A stretch of 64,000 nucleotides of DNA from Sphingobium sp. 66-54 (lineage in GTDB: Bacteria > Pseudomonadota > Alphaproteobacteria > Sphingomonadales > Sphingomonadaceae), in contig MKWI01000016.1 of NCBI GenBank assembly GCA_001899715.1, forward strand, positions 248,001 through 312,000, in the 5' to 3' direction. The position numbers and the translations under genes were made by a program. Shown here piece after piece: positions 60,604-64,000 of this stretch. The notes under the pieces are model-generated. The model saw nothing but the letters and a program-made list of their open reading frames with translations. It searched no databases and was not told the origin of the DNA. Every line of letters starts with the position of its first letter. Position 1 is the first letter of the stretch.

Positions 60604-60734
60604 GTCACGCAACGAGGCGTGACCCTTGGGCAGAATGCTCCACCGATGGAGCCGGAGCTGCCCTTCCACATTTCGCAGCAGAGCCGCTGACCGGATTTCG
60701 CGCCCCGCGTGGATCTCCGGCGTGCGGCTTTTTT
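60604..60734 (+). promoter_or_regulatory. ANTAR-responsive attenuator of the nitrate transporter gene
   Basis: Hairpin 1 is GTCACGC-AACGAG-GCGTGAC (60604-60623). Hairpin 2 has outer arms GGGCAG/CTGCCC and inner GCTCC-ACCGAT-GGAGC (60628-60663). Both six-base loops have A at position 1 and G at position 4, the ANTAR recognition rule. An intrinsic terminator follows: AGCCGC (60682-60687) pairs with GCGGCT (60724-60729), with an inner CCGGA/TCCGG stem, then six T residues (60729-60734). NasT binding should prevent the terminator. Confidence 0.88.
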
Positions 60735-60763
60735 CATTTCACCGCCCATCTGGGGGACGTGAC

Positions 60764-62011
60764 ATGGCTTCAGTCATACGGGACAGGAAGGCTGGCGCAC
60801 CGGGCGCAGCCTCCAGCTACAGCAGCTTCTGGCGCGCCGGGCACAGGCCGACGCTCATCGCCGCCTTTCTCTATTTCGATCTGGCATTCATGGTCTGGGT
60901 CATCCTCGGTCCGCTCGCGCCGGATATCGCGCGAGCGCTGTCGCTCACGCCTGCCCAGCAGGGGCTGATGGTCGCGACGCCGACGCTCATGGGCGCGCTG
61001 CTTCGCGTCGTGAACGGCCTGCTGGTTGACCGGATCGGCCCCAAGCGGTCGGGCGCGATCAGCCAGGTCATCGTCATCGTCGGCTTGCTCGCGGCCTGGT
61101 CGATGGGGATCGACAGCTTCGGTGGCCTGCTTGCGCTGGGCGTCATCCTCGGCTTTGCCGGTGCGAGTTTTGCCATCGCGCTGCCATTGGCCAGCCGCTG
61201 GTATCCCGCCGAGCATCAGGGCAAGGCGATGGGCCTGGCCGGGATGGGCAATTCCGGCACGGTGCTGGCCTCGCTGTTTGCGCCGACCCTCGCGCGGCTC
61301 TTTGGCTGGAACGCAGTGCTCGGCCTTGCCTGCATTCCTCTGACGGTGGTGTTCGTCGTCTATCTCCTTCTGGTAAAGGATGCGCCCGACCAACCTCCGC
61401 CACGAACACTGACCGAATATTTTCGCCCATTGAGAACCGCTGACGCCTGGTGGCTGATGACCTTCTATGCGGTGACGTTTGGCGGTTTTTCCGGCCTTGC
61501 CTCGTCGCTCAGTCTGTATTTCACCGACCGGTTCGTGCTGACCTCGGTGACGGCGGGTTATTGCACCGCGGCCTGTGTGTTCGCCGGGTCGCTGGTGCGG
61601 CCGATGGGGGGCGCGCTGGCCGATCGGATCGGCGGCGTCAACGCACTGACCATGATCCTTGCCGTGGCGGCCCTCGCTCTCGCCGGCGTAGGCGCCGCGC
61701 CAACGCTGGGGAGCGCGCTCGGCTTGTTCATCGTTGCCATGCTGGCATTGGGCACTGGCAATGGCGCGGTGTTCCAGCTCGTACCGCAGCGTTTTCGGCA
61801 GGAGATCGGTATCATGACCGGTCTTGTCGGCATGGCGGGCGGCGTCGGCGGCTTCTATCTCGCCTCATCGCTCGGCTTTGCCCGGGAACTCACCGGCAGC
61901 TTTGCCGCGGGTTTCCTGATCTTCGCGGCGCTAGCCTTGCTGGCGCTGATGGGATTGACGTTGGTGAAGGCGAAGTGGCGCGCCAACTGGATCACAGCCG
62001 CCCGTATTTGA
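60764..62011 (+). CDS. narK: NarK-type nitrate/nitrite transporter
   Basis: A 415-residue MFS transporter with about 12 helices. The nitrate-signature-like segments are G-L-A-G-M-G-N-S-G-T-V near residue 160 and L-A-L-G-T-G-N-G-A-V-F near 330; the conserved arginines are in A-S-R-W-Y and P-Q-R-F. It would import nitrate for assimilation by the following nitrite/nitrate reductase genes. The start ATG follows GGGGGAC and lies after the attenuator; an in-frame ATG upstream falls inside the hairpins and is not the start. Confidence 0.9.
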   Translation: MASVIRDRKAGAPGAASSYSSFWRAGHRPTLIAAFLYFDLAFMVWVILGPLAPDIARALSLTPAQQGLMVATPTLMGALLRVVNGLLVDRIGPKRSGAISQVIVIVGLLAAWSMGIDSFGGLLALGVILGFAGASFAIALPLASRWYPAEHQGKAMGLAGMGNSGTVLASLFAPTLARLFGWNAVLGLACIPLTVVFVVYLLLVKDAPDQPPPRTLTEYFRPLRTADAWWLMTFYAVTFGGFSGLASSLSLYFTDRFVLTSVTAGYCTAACVFAGSLVRPMGGALADRIGGVNALTMILAVAALALAGVGAAPTLGSALGLFIVAMLALGTGNGAVFQLVPQRFRQEIGIMTGLVGMAGGVGGFYLASSLGFARELTGSFAAGFLIFAALALLALMGLTLVKAKWRANWITAARI

Positions 62012-62068
62012 CGTGAGGGCAGGTGAGGGTGGCGCCTTGGGTGTCGCCCGCACCCCCGGATAGCTTTC

Positions 62069-62084
62069 ATTTTGTGCGGTGCAA
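62069..62084 (+). promoter_or_regulatory. Shared 16-bp element before the nirB leader
   Basis: ATTTTGTGCGGTGCAA repeats the element at 60559-60574 apart from its two middle bases. It lies 46 bases before the first hairpin of the nirB attenuator, so nirB probably has its own promoter here. Confidence 0.45.
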
Positions 62085-62129
62085 AAATGGCTTGCGCGAC
62101 GGCTCGATCACCGGCATGTTGCACCGCGA

Positions 62130-62256
62130 AGAGCAAGGTCGCTCTCCGATTTTCCTAGCCGCGATGGGCCGCCGATGGTCCTTCAAGGCGCAAACATGAT
62201 GGCAATGCCGCCATCCAGGCTCCGTTTCCAAAGCGGAGCCCGGATGGCGGCTTTTT
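62130..62256 (+). promoter_or_regulatory. ANTAR-responsive attenuator of nirB
   Basis: Hairpin 1 is AGAGC-AAGGTC-GCTCT (62130-62145), with A1 and G4 in its hexaloop. Hairpin 2 is GGGCC-GCCGAT-GGTCC (62166-62181), keeping G4 but with G at position 1 and one G-U pair. The terminator is very strong: GCCGCCATCC (62207-62216) and GGCTCCG (62218-62224) pair with CGGAGCC (62234-62240) and GGATGGCGGC (62242-62251), then TTTTT. nirB starts 18 bases later. Confidence 0.85.
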
Positions 62257-62274
62257 CGTTTTGGAGCTGGAAGC

Positions 62275-64000
62275 ATGGACGTCCACGAATATCGCAACGG
62301 AGAGGCGGATACGGTCCCGCTTGAAGTATCGCCGGGTCAGGAGAGCGATCCGCGCGAGCATCTTGTGGTCGTGGGCAACGGCATGGCCGGATGCCGTGCC
62401 ATCGAGGAGTTGCTGGCGCGCGATGCGAGGCGCTACCGCATCACCATCATCGGCGCCGAGCCGCATGTGAACTATAACCGCATCATGCTCTCCCCCGTTC
62501 TGGCGGGCGAGAAGAGCTTCGATGAGATCGTCATCAATGGCCTGCACTGGTATGCGGTCAACGGGATTGATCTCATCACCGGCGATCCCGTCCGCGCCAT
62601 CGACCGTGTGACCAAGGTCGTCACCTGCGCGTCGGGGCGGAGCACCGGTTATGATCGGCTGCTCATCGCCACCGGGTCCGACCCCTTTATCATCCCCGTG
62701 CCGGGCAAGGACCTGCCGGGCGTCATCAGCTTCCGCGACATGAACGATGTCGATGCCATGCTCGCGGCCGCAGAGGCCGGCAAGGCGGAAGGCGGCGGTG
62801 CCGCGGTGGTGATCGGCGGCGGGCTGCTCGGGCTGGAAGCGGCGCATGGTCTCTCCCTGCGCGGCATGAAGGTGACGGTGCTTCATCTGCCCGGCACCCT
62901 CATGGAACGGCAGCTCGACGAGGCGGCCGGGTGGCTGCTCAAGACCGCACTGGAGGCCCGTGGCCAGACCATTCTCACCAACGCCGATACGGCGGAGGTT
63001 TTCGGTGAGGGCAAGGTGGAGGGCGTGCGCCTCAAGGACGGGCGCGAAATCCCGGCCAGCCTGGTGGTGATGGCGGTGGGCATCCGTCCCGCGGTCGGTC
63101 TTGCACGCGACTGCGGGCTGGCGGTCGGTCGGGGCATCCAGGTCGACGACCATATGGTGACGTCCGATCCCGCCATCCTCGCCGTGGGCGAATGCGTGGA
63201 ACATGATGGTCAGGTTTATGGCCTCGTCGCGCCACTGTGGGACATGTGTCGCAGCCTTGCGGATGGTCTTGTCGGCACCATCAACCCCTATCGCGGCTCC
63301 GTCACCTCGACCAAGCTCAAGGTGGCCGGGCTGGACGTCTTCTCCGCCGGCGATTTCTCGGGCGATGGCATGTGCGAGGACATCATCCTGCGCGATGCCT
63401 CGCGTGGCATCTACAAGCGCGTGGTGGTGAAGGAGGACCGCATCGTCGGCGCGGTGCTCTATGGCGATACGGCCGACGGCAACTGGTATTTCGACCTTCT
63501 GAAGAAAGGTGAACCCATTGCGGACATTCGCGATGCGCTCATCTTCGGTCAGGCTTTCGCCACGGGAGGCGGCACGGCGGACCCTAAGGCGGCCGTTGCA
63601 GCACTCTCGGACGATGCCGAGATTTGTGGCTGCAACGGCGTTTCCAAGGGCAAGGTGGTGGCCTGCATCGCGGCCGGCAACACGACGCTCGATGCCGTGC
63701 GGGCGACCTGCAAGGCATCGGCAAGCTGCGGCTCCTGCACTGGATTGGTCGAGACGCTGCTCGCGCTCACGCTAGGCACCGATTATTCCGGCGAACGCGC
63801 GGTCAAGCCGCTCTGCGGCTGCACCAGCTTCGGCCATGACGATGTGCGCCGCGAAATCGTGGTCCAGCAATGCCGGTCGATCCCCGAGGTCATGCAGAAG
63901 CTGCATTGGGCGACGCCGGATGGCTGCGCGAGCTGCCGCCCCGCGCTCAACTATTATCTGCTGTGCGCCTGGCCCGGCCGTTATGAAGACGATCAGCAAA
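62275..64000 (+). CDS. nirB: Assimilatory nitrite reductase large subunit, 5' part
   Basis: 575 codons run off the window end. The FAD motif V-V-V-G-N-G-M-A-G lies at about 32-40 and the NADH motif V-V-I-G-G-G-L-L-G-L-E near 180. Two BFD-like [2Fe-2S] segments follow: Cys451, Cys453, Cys485, Cys488 and then Cys514, Cys516, Cys551, Cys554. The siroheme/4Fe-4S domain would come after the window. The enzyme reduces nitrite to ammonium with NAD(P)H. The ATG has TGGAGC upstream and lies just after the attenuator terminator. Confidence 0.93.
   Translation, partial: MDVHEYRNGEADTVPLEVSPGQESDPREHLVVVGNGMAGCRAIEELLARDARRYRITIIGAEPHVNYNRIMLSPVLAGEKSFDEIVINGLHWYAVNGIDLITGDPVRAIDRVTKVVTCASGRSTGYDRLLIATGSDPFIIPVPGKDLPGVISFRDMNDVDAMLAAAEAGKAEGGGAAVVIGGGLLGLEAAHGLSLRGMKVTVLHLPGTLMERQLDEAAGWLLKTALEARGQTILTNADTAEVFGEGKVEGVRLKDGREIPASLVVMAVGIRPAVGLARDCGLAVGRGIQVDDHMVTSDPAILAVGECVEHDGQVYGLVAPLWDMCRSLADGLVGTINPYRGSVTSTKLKVAGLDVFSAGDFSGDGMCEDIILRDASRGIYKRVVVKEDRIVGAVLYGDTADGNWYFDLLKKGEPIADIRDALIFGQAFATGGGTADPKAAVAALSDDAEICGCNGVSKGKVVACIAAGNTTLDAVRATCKASASCGSCTGLVETLLALTLGTDYSGERAVKPLCGCTSFGHDDVRREIVVQQCRSIPEVMQKLHWATPDGCASCRPALNYYLLCAWPGRYEDDQQ

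Noticed and set aside
60626..60763. An upstream in-frame start for the nitrate transporter at 60626
   Set aside because: The extra 46 residues would be encoded by the attenuator hairpins and terminator, lack a ribosome-binding site, and do not match NarK N-termini.

Overview
The window is GC-rich chromosomal DNA of an alphaproteobacterium, most likely a member of the Sphingomonadales. The evidence is the split atpI-atpB-atpE-b'-b operon, the sphingomonad-like DnaE, SecG and PyrG proteins, and intergenic repeats of the 'CCTTCGACAAGCTCAGG' and 'CTCCTGCCTGCGCAGGAG' types. No rRNA, tRNA, CRISPR array or intact transposase was seen. Genus cannot be fixed from sequence reading alone.

Region 1 (1 to about 22.6 kb) is mainly housekeeping. 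It holds a DUF1318 gene tail, the F0 half of ATP synthase, an exported methyltransferase-like protein, uvrC, secG, pyrG, an Hsp20 gene, a LolC/LolD lipoprotein-release pair, an SDR oxidoreductase, a Yip1-family membrane protein, dnaE, a PA0069-type radical SAM protein, an FAD monooxygenase and rmuC. The gaps carry two families of palindromic repeats, a GNAT remnant and, at the 3' end of dnaE, a 168-bp MITE-like element with 14-bp perfect inverted ends. A DinB-family gene at 22.6-23.2 kb is broken by a one-base frameshift.

Region 2 (about 23.6-55.5 kb) is a stress and low-oxygen island. It contains two universal stress proteins, a 2806-residue cyclic beta-glucan synthetase, an attachment protein, a translationally coupled phosphoribosyltransferase/hydrolase/erythromycin-esterase trio, a CBS-pair protein, an Hsp20, a lone receiver, a P-type cation ATPase, two L,D-transpeptidase-type proteins, an acyl-CoA ligase-GNAT fusion, a quinone reductase, a BON protein, an ATPase-only kinase-like protein, two alcohol dehydrogenases and an APH-AAA fusion. 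At its centre is a FixL/FixJ pair whose sensor keeps the heme-PAS histidine and arginine. The gene content resembles the mycobacterial DosR dormancy regulon. A 16-bp dyad, T(G/C)CGTA-N4-nnCG(C/G)A, sits 21 bases upstream of a -10-like hexamer at four promoters in this island, which suggests one shared activator.

Region 3 (55.5-58.6 kb) is a copper efflux operon, copA-cueR, with a clear CueR operator and 19-bp promoter spacer.

Region 4 (58.7-64 kb) is nitrate/nitrite assimilation: nasT (ANTAR antiterminator), nasS (nitrate sensor), a NarK-type transporter and the first 575 codons of nirB. The narK and nirB leaders each contain two hexaloop hairpins followed by an intrinsic terminator, which is the expected target of NasT. 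Nitrate sensed by NasS would release NasT to suppress termination in both leaders.
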